A stretch of 64,000 nucleotides of DNA from Achromobacter sp. Root83 (GTDB taxonomy: Bacteria > Pseudomonadota > Gammaproteobacteria > Burkholderiales > Burkholderiaceae_B), in contig NZ_LMIU01000004.1 in assembly GCF_001428845.1 (NCBI RefSeq), positions 90,848-154,847 on the forward strand, written 5' to 3'. Position numbers and translations under genes: made by a program. Below are positions 36,601 through 45,147 of this stretch, piece after piece. Under the pieces are notes generated by a model. That model saw only the letters and a program-made list of their open reading frames with translations. It did no database searches and had not been told where the DNA came from. Each line of letters opens with the position of its first letter. The stretch's first letter is position 1.

Positions 36601-37565
36601 GTATCCACGCCATGACGTCCGTGCCGGACGACGGGTTGCTCGAGGAGGCGGCCGACTGGGTGATCCGGCTGCGCTACGAGCCCGCCGATGCGACCACACG
36701 GCGGGCGTTCGAGCGCTGGCTCGCGCAGGGCGAGGCCCATGCGCAGGCCTGGGCACGTGCCGAGCAGGTGCTGGGCGCGTTCGAAGGACTGCCCGCGCCG
36801 ATCGGCCATAGCGTACTGCGCGCTACCCGCAAGCGGCAGGGCCGCCGCGCCGTGCTACGGGCGGCGCTGGGACTGGGCGTAATGGCGCCGGCCGGCTGGA
36901 TCGCGTGGCGCGAGGCGCCCGCCTGGCGCGCGGATCTGCGCACCGCCGCGGGCGAACAACTGACTCGCATGCTCGACGATGGCACGCGGCTGGTATTGAA
37001 CAGTGGCAGCGCGGTCGACCTGCGCTACGGAACCGCCGAGCGCCGTCTGGTGCTGATGGCGGGCGAGGTGCTGGTGACCACTGGACAGGAGACGCAGCAC
37101 AGGTATCGGCCGTTCGTGGTGCAGACCCCGCAGGGCGAGGTACAGGCATTGGGCACGCGCTTCTCGGTGCGTCTGGTCGACGACCGCACCGAGGTCATGG
37201 TGTTCGAGCATGCGGTGCTGGCGCAGCCGGCGCACGCCGCTCCCTTGCGCATCGACGCGGGGCAGCGTGGCGGCTTCACGCTCGGCCAGGCCGGCGGGCT
37301 CGCGCCGGTGGACGACAGCGCGGCGCTCTGGGAGCAAGGGATGCTGGTCGTGCGCGACCAGCGCCTGGCCGATGTGGTGGCGGAGCTGGCGCGCCATCGC
37401 CCGGGCTTCCTGCGCTGCTCGCCCGAGGTCGCCGACCTGCGGGTGTCGGGCGCGCTGTCGCTGCGCGATACGGATGCGGCCCTGCACGCCTTGGCAGAAC
37501 GCCTGCCGATCGCCGTGCAACGCGTCACGCGTTACTGGGTGTCGGTCGGACCGGCAGGCGCCTGA
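36597..37565 (+). CDS. FecR-family membrane anti-sigma/sigma regulator
   Basis: 322-residue inner-membrane signal relay. The N-terminal cytoplasmic DUF4880 part (EEAADWVIRLRYEPADATTRRAFERWL) binds the sigma factor; a short hydrophobic segment (VLRAALGLGVMAPAGWIAW) crosses the membrane; the periplasmic FecR domain shows RTAAGEQLTRMLDDGTRLVLNSGSAVDL and VQTPQGEVQALGTRFSVRL. The C-terminal part should touch the signalling domain of the TonB receptor. Its ATG overlaps the fecI stop. Confidence 0.92.
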   Translation: MSIHAMTSVPDDGLLEEAADWVIRLRYEPADATTRRAFERWLAQGEAHAQAWARAEQVLGAFEGLPAPIGHSVLRATRKRQGRRAVLRAALGLGVMAPAGWIAWREAPAWRADLRTAAGEQLTRMLDDGTRLVLNSGSAVDLRYGTAERRLVLMAGEVLVTTGQETQHRYRPFVVQTPQGEVQALGTRFSVRLVDDRTEVMVFEHAVLAQPAHAAPLRIDAGQRGGFTLGQAGGLAPVDDSAALWEQGMLVVRDQRLADVVAELARHRPGFLRCSPEVADLRVSGALSLRDTDAALHALAERLPIAVQRVTRYWVSVGPAGA

Positions 37566-37576
37566 GCGGCGGCAAA

Positions 37577-37601
37577 AGAAATATTTTGCGTCGAGGTGAT
37601 C
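37577..37601 (+). promoter_or_regulatory. Possible FecI-type promoter for the TonB receptor gene
   Basis: AGAAAT (37577-37582), 17 bases, then TC (37600-37601). The E. coli fecA promoter recognised by FecI is described as GGAAAT-N17-TC, so five of six -35 bases and the exact spacing agree. It is 90 bases before the start codon. Confidence 0.4.
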
Positions 37602-37690
37602 ACTTTTTCGTTGTCGTGCGGAATAGGAAGTAAGACCGCATCAAGGGGATGCGGGCGCTTCTTGCTTGACGATGAAAGGATGAAAGAGTG

Positions 37691-40120
37691 ATGGCACGTG
37701 TACGCGCAGCGCGGGGCAGAGGATCCCGCAAGGCAATGATCTGGTCGGCGCTCTGGTGCACGGCCATCGCAAGCGCGACGGCGGGCGCGCAGTCCGCGGC
37801 GCCTACCGGCACGGCGCCGGCCTCGCAGGTGCGCCGCGTGGAGATCGGCGCGGGCTCGCTCGATACCGTGCTGGCGCGCTACGCTGCCGCGGCGGGCGTA
37901 CAGATCGTCTACGACCCTGCTTGGCTCGCAGGCCGCCAGAGCCCGGGCCTCTCGGGCGAGATGAGCGTGCAGCAAGGCTTCGACCGCCTGCTTGCGGGCA
38001 CCGGCTATCGCGCCGTACCCAGCGCGGCCGGGACCTACGCCTTGCAGGCCGCGCCGCAGGGCGGCGTCACGCAGTTGGAGGCCGTAACCGTCACGGGGGC
38101 GGCAGAACGCGCCACCAGCGAAGGTACGGGCTCGTACGCCAGCAATGCGGTCACGCTGGGCAAGGGCACGCAGACGCTCAAGGAGATTCCGCAGTCGGTA
38201 TCGGTGGTGACGCGCCAGCAGCTCGATGACCAGAACCTCAACAGCCTGTCGGACGCGATGCGCAATGTGACCGGCATCACCGTCGAGACGCTCTCGAGCG
38301 GTGGCAACATGTCCGGATTCATTTCCCGGGGCTATACGCTGGACTCGATCCAGGTGGACGGCATGCGCGCGCCGGCCGGGGCGGGCAACCTGTCGGCGGG
38401 CTTCGACCTGGCCATTTATGACCGCATCGAAGTGCTGCGTGGCCCGTCCGGCCTTTATCAGGGGACCGGCGAGCCCGGCGGCAGCGTGAATCTCGTGCGC
38501 AAGCGCCCGCTGCAGGAATTCGCCTTCGGCGCGCAGGCCAGCGTGGGATCGTGGGATTACTACCGGGCGGTGGCCGACCTGAGCACGCCTTTCGATAGCG
38601 ATGGCAAGGTCCGGGGACGCTTCATCGCGGCGTACGAAGACCGCGGCTCTTTTGTGGACCGGGTGGATTCGGAGCGGCCCACGCTCTACGGCATCATCGA
38701 AGCCGATCTTACGCCGCGCACCACGCTGGCGGCCGGCATTACGCATCAACGCTCCCGGATTACACCGGCGTTCGGCCTGCCGGCTTATGCCGATGGCTCG
38801 CTGCTCGACGTCCGTCGCGGCACCAATCTCAGCGCGCAATGGAACCGCATCGAAGAAGAGACCACCGAGGTCTTTGCCGATCTGGAACACCGGCTCGACG
38901 GCGGCGGCGCTGCGAAGGCAAGCGTGTTCCATCGCGATACCGATACGCCGACGCGCCTGACCACCTGGCCCAACCGAGCCGTGGATCCGCTTACCGGCAA
39001 TACCAACCTTATCGCGTGGTCTTACCGCAATCACTGGAAGACCACGGGCGCGGACGCCCACCTGAATCTGCCCATCGAAGCCTTCGGCCGCGAGCACAGC
39101 CTGCTGGTGGGCGCCGATTACAGCTACACGCGCAAGCAATTCAATTACGGTGGCGGCACGCTGTTCCCGACCAATGTGTACGAGCCGGTCATCGACATGC
39201 CTGTGCCCGAGATGGATCAGGTCAACGGCAATGACGGGCGCACGAGCGAGTTCGGCCTGTATACGCGGGCGAATATCCAGGCGACCGACCATTTGAAGGT
39301 CATCGCGGGCGCGCGCCTGTCCTGGTGGAAGAACGACGCGCGCAACGCCAACCAGTACTTCGGTGACTTCAGCCAGACGACAACCCGCATCGACGCGCGC
39401 CCGTCGCCCTATGCCGGATTGGTATACGACCTGACGCCGCAGGTGTCCGCCTATGCAAGCTACACCAATATCTTCCAGCCGCAGACCGAGATCGACGCGC
39501 AAGGCAATACGCTGTCGCCGCGCGTGGGGCGACAGATCGAAACCGGCCTGAAGGGCGCGTTCATGGACGGCACGCTCAACGCGCATGCCGCGCTGTTCCA
39601 GATCGTGGACCGCAACCGGGCGATGAACGACCTGAACAATCCGATGTATTCGGTGGCGGCGGGCAAGGTGCGCAGCCAGGGCTTCGAGACCGAGATCAGC
39701 GGTTTGGTGCTGCCAAACTGGGACGTCGTGGCGGGCTACGCCTACACACAGACCAAGTACCTCGAGGCGGCCCAAGGCACGGAAGGACTCTCGTACAGCA
39801 CCATTACCCCGCGTCACGCCATCAACCTCTGGACCCGTTACCGCTTTACCCAGCCGGCGCTGCAGGGTTTCAGCGTGGGCACGGGCGTGCGCTGGAACAG
39901 CGGCAACTATCTGCAAAGCGGCAAGGTGCGTTGGGAACAGGGCAGCTATGCCCTCGTATCGGCCCAGATCGGCTATCGCTACAACCGCCATGTCGAAGGC
40001 ACGCTCACGGTCGACAACCTTTTCGACCGCAAGTACTACGAAAAGCTCGGCGGCGCCTCGCGGCAGAACTACTACGGCCAGCCGCGCAGCGTGATGCTGA
40101 CGCTGCGGTATCAGTACTGA
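37691..40120 (+). CDS. TonB-dependent siderophore receptor with signalling (STN) domain, FpvA-like
   Basis: Outer-membrane ferric-siderophore transducer of about 809 residues. After the signal peptide comes an STN domain (RRVEIGAGSLDTVLARYAAAAGVQIVYDPAW, about 45-120), a TonB box region (LEAVTVTGAA), a plug domain (TLKEIPQSVSVVTRQQLDDQ, RIEVLRGPSGLYQGTGEPGG) and a 22-strand-type barrel ending in LTLRYQY. The STN domain contacts FecR, so ligand uptake should induce its own transcription through the adjacent FecI. It is 7 kb from the siderophore locus and may take up a different, perhaps foreign, siderophore. Confidence 0.94.
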   Translation: MARVRAARGRGSRKAMIWSALWCTAIASATAGAQSAAPTGTAPASQVRRVEIGAGSLDTVLARYAAAAGVQIVYDPAWLAGRQSPGLSGEMSVQQGFDRLLAGTGYRAVPSAAGTYALQAAPQGGVTQLEAVTVTGAAERATSEGTGSYASNAVTLGKGTQTLKEIPQSVSVVTRQQLDDQNLNSLSDAMRNVTGITVETLSSGGNMSGFISRGYTLDSIQVDGMRAPAGAGNLSAGFDLAIYDRIEVLRGPSGLYQGTGEPGGSVNLVRKRPLQEFAFGAQASVGSWDYYRAVADLSTPFDSDGKVRGRFIAAYEDRGSFVDRVDSERPTLYGIIEADLTPRTTLAAGITHQRSRITPAFGLPAYADGSLLDVRRGTNLSAQWNRIEEETTEVFADLEHRLDGGGAAKASVFHRDTDTPTRLTTWPNRAVDPLTGNTNLIAWSYRNHWKTTGADAHLNLPIEAFGREHSLLVGADYSYTRKQFNYGGGTLFPTNVYEPVIDMPVPEMDQVNGNDGRTSEFGLYTRANIQATDHLKVIAGARLSWWKNDARNANQYFGDFSQTTTRIDARPSPYAGLVYDLTPQVSAYASYTNIFQPQTEIDAQGNTLSPRVGRQIETGLKGAFMDGTLNAHAALFQIVDRNRAMNDLNNPMYSVAAGKVRSQGFETEISGLVLPNWDVVAGYAYTQTKYLEAAQGTEGLSYSTITPRHAINLWTRYRFTQPALQGFSVGTGVRWNSGNYLQSGKVRWEQGSYALVSAQIGYRYNRHVEGTLTVDNLFDRKYYEKLGGASRQNYYGQPRSVMLTLRYQY

Positions 40121-40143
40121 GGCGGGTCGGCGGGCAATGCTGG

Positions 40144-40181
40144 GGGGGACGTTTTTAAACGTCCCCCTTCATTGAAGGGGG
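40144..40181 (+). terminator. Terminator hairpin with an overlapping alternative hairpin
   Basis: GGGGGACGTTT, TT, AAACGTCCCCC (40144-40167) forms an 11-base stem. Its right arm can instead pair downstream: CCCCCTTCA, T, TGAAGGGGG (40163-40181). The first is a likely transcription stop for the receptor gene. Confidence 0.65.
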
Positions 40182-40199
40182 AAACCCGCCTCACGCAGA

Positions 40200-40310
40200 T
40201 CAACGACCGTTGGTGGATGCCCGTTCAATGATCTGGTAGCCGACGTCTATGACTCGATCGGGCACCGCTTCGCCCCGCAACCGCGCCAACAAAATGCGCG
40301 CGGCCTGGCC
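40200..40310 (-). pseudogene. LacI-type regulator remnant (C-terminal tail only)
   Basis: On the minus strand, AARILLARLRGEAVPDRVIDV followed by GYQIIERASTNGR and a stop resembles the C-terminal end of LacI-family repressors (the segment ending DVGY-IIERAST). Only about 35 residues remain; the DNA-binding and ligand domains are absent. The right-hand boundary is approximate. It abuts a bug-gene remnant on the other strand, and together they look like what a single deletion left of a divergent regulator-receptor pair. Confidence 0.6.
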
Positions 40311-40522
40311 TTTGCCGCGCCCAAAGGTTTGCCGGCCGACATCCGCGACAAGCTGCGCGACGCGGTCGTCGCAAGCCTGAACGATCCCACGGTCAAGCCC
40401 AGTTGCTGGAGTTGGGCTTCGAGGTGGTGGGCAACACGCCGGCCGAATTCACGAAGTTCCAGGCCGAGGAATACGCGCGCTGGAAAAAGGTAATCGAAGT
40501 CGGCAAGATCACGGCCAATTGA
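40290..40522 (+). pseudogene. Bug/TctC receptor remnant with frameshift
   Basis: Plus-strand translation gives AAPKGLPADIRDKLRDAVV then ASLNDPTVK, a frame change around 40395-40402, then LLELGFEVVGNTPAEFTKF continuing to KVIEVGKITAN and TGA. This is the last 75 or so residues of a Bug receptor, with one frameshift and no N-terminus. No in-frame start or signal peptide exists. The left boundary is approximate. Confidence 0.7.
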
Positions 40523-40579
40523 TACGGCGGCACCCTGACGCGGGCGGGCCTGGCAAGTCGCGGGCCCGCCCCCCAAAGC

Positions 40580-41485
40580 TCAGTTTTTTTCTTCCCGCAA
40601 TCGCAAACATACCCGCCGCGCAAGCTCCGCCACCATCATGCCCACGCGCCCGGCGGAATCCATGTGGTAGGACGCCACGTACTCATATTCCGGCAACTGC
40701 ACGGGGCATGTGATCACCTGAAGCGACTTCGCGTGCCGCGCCCCCGTCATGCACGCTTCACTGATCACACCGATGCCCCAGCCCGCCTCGGTGATGCGGA
40801 GCAACGCCTCGGTCGAGTTGGTTGAACTGAGCTTCACCGGCCACAGACCGTTGTTGCGGAACAGTTCCTCGACGGATCCGTATGTCGCCGAGTCCCGGGC
40901 GTAGGTCATGATCCGGTATTCGGCCAATTCCCGCAGCGACATGGTTTTCGGCAGACGCAGGGACCGGCTGGCGATCCATTGGTTTTGATACCGCACCAGC
41001 GGCAGGTTACGCACCCCTGCGCTCAGCGTATTGCCCATGATGATCGCCAGGTCCAGTTCTCCCTTTTCCAACAATTCGCGCAGACGGGGCGAGGTGTCGA
41101 CGATCAGTTCGGCGGTCAGATGGGGCAGGTCCCGGGCGATTTCTGAAAACAGGTCAACGATCCACGCACTGACGATGGTGCCCGTGGCGCCGATCCGGAC
41201 CTTTTGCATTTGGCTCTGCTGTCCGTCCGCCAGTTGCTTGAAGCGGGTCGAGGTCTCCAACATCTGTTCGGCCAACTGCAGGAGCTGCATGCCCTTCGCC
41301 GTCAGTTGGACGTCGCCGCCGCTGCGATCAATGAGCTGAGCGCCTACCTCGCGTTCCAGCGCCACGAGCCGCATGGAGATGGCCGGCTGGGTGATGTACA
41401 GGCGGTTCGCGGCCGCACGAAAGCTGCGCAACGTCGCGATCGATACGAAGGCTTCAATCTGCCGCAACTCCACGTCAACCCCCAT
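40580..41485 (-). CDS. LysR-family transcriptional regulator
   Basis: About 301 residues with the helix-turn-helix IEAFVSIATLRSFRAAANRLYITQPAISMRLVALEREVG near the N-terminus and a normal effector domain. AAGGA precedes the ATG by about seven bases. It diverges from the first lyase/Bug cassette (41617 onward), its likely target. The 131-base gap contains both promoters. It is one of two LysR genes that flank the mirrored pair of cassettes. Confidence 0.93.
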   Translation of the reverse strand: MGVDVELRQIEAFVSIATLRSFRAAANRLYITQPAISMRLVALEREVGAQLIDRSGGDVQLTAKGMQLLQLAEQMLETSTRFKQLADGQQSQMQKVRIGATGTIVSAWIVDLFSEIARDLPHLTAELIVDTSPRLRELLEKGELDLAIIMGNTLSAGVRNLPLVRYQNQWIASRSLRLPKTMSLRELAEYRIMTYARDSATYGSVEELFRNNGLWPVKLSSTNSTEALLRITEAGWGIGVISEACMTGARHAKSLQVITCPVQLPEYEYVASYHMDSAGRVGMMVAELARRVCLRLREEKN

Positions 41486-41616
41486 CAATATTCCTTATCG
41501 GATCGTAGCATTCAAATCAATTGGACGGATGAGGCACGGCTACCTATATTGGCGTCAACGCAACGGGCGTACTGAGATATGCCCCTTCATTTGCCGACAG
41601 TAGCCGAGAGAGTTTG

Positions 41617-43128
41617 ATGAACAGCACCCCCACTACCGTATCCAGCCGGACCCTGGTTGAAGCACGGCTCCAGGCCCCGCCATCCCGGCTGATGGTGGAG
41701 TTCTACGAGAAGCCTCATCTCGAGCGAGAAGTCCGTCAGTTCGATGAGTATCTTCAGGTCGATATTGCTCACACGATCATGCTGGCGGAGCAGGGGATTC
41801 TTGCCGCTGCCCACGCGCGAGAGATCCTGCAAGCCTTGCAAGAGATCGCGGCCCTGGGCGCCAGCCGCTTCCCGATGGATCCGGCGAAGGGCAGTTTTCT
41901 ACTGCAGGTCGAGGCGTTCCTGTTCGATCGGGTGGGGGAATCGATTGGCGGCCGCATGCATACTGGCCGCAGCCGCCTGGACCAGGGACCGACGGTGCGC
42001 AGGCTGTACAAGCGACGCCATCTAGTTGAGGTGATGAACGGCGTCATTGCATTGCAGGAGTCGATTCTCGGGCTGGCGGCTCTTCATGACGACACGCTGA
42101 TGCCGGGGTATACGTGCTTGCAGCACGCCCATCCCACCACGTTCGGCCACTATCTGCTGTCGTTCAGCAGCAAGCTGGCCGACGACTTCGATCGACTGCG
42201 CGAGACTTATGCCAGGGTCAACCTGAGCCCGCTGGGATCCGCCGGGCTGGCCGGTACGGCCTGGCCGATCAATCGTGAACGCACGCGGGAATTGCTGGGG
42301 TTTGACGGATTGGTCGTGAATTCAAAGCTGGCGCGCGAGGCCTATTACGCCGCCGAGATCGCCGGCGCGCTGTCGTTTGTGATGTCGACGCTCAACGACC
42401 TGGCAACGGATCTGCATGTGTGGTCCAGCCATGAGTTCGGCTTTGTGCAAACGGCGGATGAGTTCTGCGGCACGAGTTCGATCTTTCCTCAAAAGAAGAA
42501 TCCCGCGGGACTGGAGGCCGTGAAGTTTGCGGCGGGCGGATCCACGACGTGGCTTGCGACCGCGCTGGCCACGTTCCGCGCAGAAGGGACGGGCGACGTG
42601 GTGATGCGCGAGGTGCCCATTCTTGACTCGGCATTCACGTCCACCCAGGGCAGCCTGCAGCTGATGACGGCCATGGTGGCGACCCTGACGGTAAACGAAG
42701 CCCGGATGGCGCAGGCCGCCAATGAGAATTGGTCCACCGCCACCAACCTGGCCGATCGCATCGTGCGCGAGGGCAATTTATCGTTTCGGGAGGCCCACAG
42801 CCTGGTGGCGCGTCTGGTACGCGAATGCGTGGATCAGGGCATTCCAGTGGGTGGCGTCACCGCCGAATTGTTGCGCCATGCGGCCGCTGCCTTGGATCTT
42901 CCCCCTCCGGGGCTGTCGACCGATGCAGTTCGCGGCTGCCTGGACGCCCGCGCATTCGTGCAGACACGCACCTCCACGGGCGCCACGGCCGCCCCACGGA
43001 TCAACGAGCTTACGCAATCCGCAATCGCTGCCGTCGCCGAACAACAGGCGTGGCTCCAGGTGCGCACGGACAAGCTCGCCGCCGCCACGGCGGCCCGAGC
43101 ACGGGCCGTCGAGCAGTGGTCACGCTAG
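41617..43128 (+). CDS. Argininosuccinate lyase/aspartase-superfamily lyase (cassette 1), divergent active site
   Basis: About 503 residues of the fumarase/aspartase superfamily, closest by eye to argininosuccinate lyase: MHTGRSRLDQGPT, MPGYTCLQHAHPTTFGHYLL and the flexible-loop signature GTSSIFPQKKNP. Members split C-N or C-O bonds to release fumarate or a relative. The motif normally reading GYTHLQ is GYTCLQ here, losing the His that serves in acid-base catalysis in argininosuccinate lyase, and RSRND has become RSRLD. The ATG follows GAGAG. A Bug gene follows after 66 bases. The setting argues for catabolism, not arginine synthesis. Confidence 0.88.
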   Translation: MNSTPTTVSSRTLVEARLQAPPSRLMVEFYEKPHLEREVRQFDEYLQVDIAHTIMLAEQGILAAAHAREILQALQEIAALGASRFPMDPAKGSFLLQVEAFLFDRVGESIGGRMHTGRSRLDQGPTVRRLYKRRHLVEVMNGVIALQESILGLAALHDDTLMPGYTCLQHAHPTTFGHYLLSFSSKLADDFDRLRETYARVNLSPLGSAGLAGTAWPINRERTRELLGFDGLVVNSKLAREAYYAAEIAGALSFVMSTLNDLATDLHVWSSHEFGFVQTADEFCGTSSIFPQKKNPAGLEAVKFAAGGSTTWLATALATFRAEGTGDVVMREVPILDSAFTSTQGSLQLMTAMVATLTVNEARMAQAANENWSTATNLADRIVREGNLSFREAHSLVARLVRECVDQGIPVGGVTAELLRHAAAALDLPPPGLSTDAVRGCLDARAFVQTRTSTGATAAPRINELTQSAIAAVAEQQAWLQVRTDKLAAATAARARAVEQWSR

Positions 43129-43194
43129 GACCGCCCGCCCAGCCGAATGTGCCTCACCAGATATTTCCTCCGTTCACCGCCAAGGAGCATCCCC

Positions 43195-44154
43195 ATGTTC
43201 AAAAAAATCGCCCTGACCGCCGTCGCACTGAGCGTCTGCATGACGGCCCATGCCGAGGCCTACCCCAGCAAACCTGTCACCCTGGTGGTGCCGTTCGCGC
43301 CAGGCGGCACGGTCGATGTCATGGGCCGTCTGATCGCAGAGCGCTTGAGCGTTCACCTTGGCAAGCAGGTCATCGTCGAGAACCGGGCCGGAGCCGGCGG
43401 CGTCGTCGGCACGGGTTATGCCGCCAAGGCGCCCGCTGATGGCTACACCTTGCTGGTGGGTACGCAGGGGCAGGTCATGCAGCCCTTGCTGTACAAAAAG
43501 CTGACGTTCGACAGCAATAAGGATCTGGTGACGGCAGCGACCTTTGCATCGGTACCCAACGTGCTCGCGGTCTCGCAGAACACGCCGGCGGCCACGATGG
43601 CTGAGTTCGTTGCCTACGCGAAAGCCAATCCTGGCGCGCTCAACATGGGATCGGCCGGGATCGGATCGATCAATCACCTTCTGGGTCAGATTTTCCAGGA
43701 TCGCGCGAATGTCCAGCTCACGCATATTCCTTATAAAGGCGCGGCGCCCGCCACCACCGATTTGCAGGCCGGCCAGGTCAACGCGCTGTTCGTGAACCTG
43801 CCCAATGTGCTGCCGTTGGTCAACGCAGGCAGGGTCCGCCTTCTGGGCGTGGCGTCAGACAAGAGAGTTTCTGTCATTCCGGATGTGCCGACCTTCGCGG
43901 AAGGCGGCGTCAAGGATGTGGTGCTGGATTCCTGGTACGGCATCATGGCGCCGGCCGGCACGCCCCGCGCGGTGCTGGAGAAAATTCAGGACAGCGTGAT
44001 GGCGGTCACCAAGGAACCGGAGTTCGTGGCGGCTCTGGCACGACAAGGCGCCGTGCCGTTTGCCAGCAACCTTGAAGAATCCGCCAAGATCATGGCGGAT
44101 GAGTTGAAGCTGTGGACGCCTGTCATCGAGACTGCAAACATTCAGATGGACTGA
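43195..44154 (+). CDS. Bug/TctC-family periplasmic receptor (cassette 1)
   Basis: 319 residues with a clean signal peptide (MFKKIALTAVALSVCMTAHA) and family landmarks VVPFAPGGTVDVMGRLIAER, VIVENRAGAGGVVGTGYAA and HIPYKGAAPATTDLQAG. AAGGAG seven bases before the ATG. It follows the cassette 1 lyase gene and ends six bases from the stop of the opposing cassette 2 bug gene. The two receptors are alike in several stretches (for example PFAPGGTV-MGRL), so they probably bind related ligands. Confidence 0.94.
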   Translation: MFKKIALTAVALSVCMTAHAEAYPSKPVTLVVPFAPGGTVDVMGRLIAERLSVHLGKQVIVENRAGAGGVVGTGYAAKAPADGYTLLVGTQGQVMQPLLYKKLTFDSNKDLVTAATFASVPNVLAVSQNTPAATMAEFVAYAKANPGALNMGSAGIGSINHLLGQIFQDRANVQLTHIPYKGAAPATTDLQAGQVNALFVNLPNVLPLVNAGRVRLLGVASDKRVSVIPDVPTFAEGGVKDVVLDSWYGIMAPAGTPRAVLEKIQDSVMAVTKEPEFVAALARQGAVPFASNLEESAKIMADELKLWTPVIETANIQMD

Positions 44155-44160
44155 TTCCGC

Positions 44161-45126
44161 TCAGTTCGTCTGGATCCTTGCGCTCTCGATAATCTGTTTC
44201 CAACGGGCGGTCTCCTCGTTGGAGAGCTTTTCCAGGTCGGCGCTGGTGCCAGGAAACGGCACCGCGCCTTGTTCCGCCAGCTGCGCGATCATCGCCTTTT
44301 CGTTTGCAATGCCGATGACGGTTTCCTGCAGCTTGCGAATCACCTTCGCATCGGTTCCCGCTGGCGCCATGACGCCGTACCAGGACTCGACCACGGCGTC
44401 CTTTACACCCGCCTCCGCGAGCGTTGGCACATCGGGAATCGCAGCGCTGCGCTTGTCGCTGGCGACCGCCAGCACGCGAAGCTTTCCGGGTTTGATGTAA
44501 GCCAGCACGTTCGGCAGGTTGGCGAACATGACTTGCACCTGCCCCGACAGCAACTCGGCCGTCGCCGGGCCCGCGCCCCGGTAGGGCACATGCTCGAATC
44601 TGGCGCCCGATCTGAACATGAACAGCTCGCCAGTCAGATGATTGACCGAGCCGACGCCCGCCGAGGCCATGTTCAGCTTCCCGGGATTCTGCTTTGCGTA
44701 CTCCACGAGCTCGGCGACGCTTCTGGCCGGCGTATCGGCGGACACCGCCAGCACGTTCGGCACCGTGGAGAACAGCGCGACGGGCGCAAAGTCCTTGGAA
44801 GCGTCGTAGGGCAGGTTCTTGGTCAATAGCGGCTGAATCGACTGCTGCCCCATCGTCGCCAGCAGAAGCGTGTATCCATCCGCGGGCGCCTTCGCGACGA
44901 AATTGGCGCCGATGCTTCCCCCGCCCCCAGGCTTGTTCTCAACGATGACTGGCTGGCCCAGCACCTCGGACATGCGATTGGCCAGCAGGCGTCCCATCAG
45001 ATTCACGGTGCCGCCCGGGGCGAAAGGCACGATCAGCGTAAGAGGCCTGCCAGGATACGTCTGGGCATGGGCGCCCTGGCAAATTCCCATTGCAGCCACC
45101 AGCGCGATGAAAAATTTCAGCATCAT
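44161..45126 (-). CDS. Bug/TctC-family periplasmic receptor (cassette 2)
   Basis: 321 residues: signal peptide MMLKFFIALVAAMGICQGAHA, then LIVPFAPGGTVNLMGRLLANR, VIVENKPGGGGSIGANFVA and HVPYRGAGPATAELLSG. Two adjacent ATGs are possible; AAGGGAG is four bases from the first and seven from the second. It is the second gene of the leftward cassette after the lyase (21-base gap) and converges with the cassette 1 bug gene. Confidence 0.94.
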   Translation of the reverse strand: MMLKFFIALVAAMGICQGAHAQTYPGRPLTLIVPFAPGGTVNLMGRLLANRMSEVLGQPVIVENKPGGGGSIGANFVAKAPADGYTLLLATMGQQSIQPLLTKNLPYDASKDFAPVALFSTVPNVLAVSADTPARSVAELVEYAKQNPGKLNMASAGVGSVNHLTGELFMFRSGARFEHVPYRGAGPATAELLSGQVQVMFANLPNVLAYIKPGKLRVLAVASDKRSAAIPDVPTLAEAGVKDAVVESWYGVMAPAGTDAKVIRKLQETVIGIANEKAMIAQLAEQGAVPFPGTSADLEKLSNEETARWKQIIESARIQTN

Positions 45127-45147
45127 TGAACTCCCTTGTTGGATTGA

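Noticed and set aside
37532..39991. An 819-codon open frame antisense to the TonB receptor
   Set aside because: No recognisable domain; it mirrors a receptor with a full set of motifs. The same applies to 54592-57027 under the second TonB receptor.
40247..40576. A 109-codon minus-strand frame in the remnant region
   Set aside because: It crosses both gene remnants in the wrong frame for each; the recognisable LacI-type tail is in another frame.
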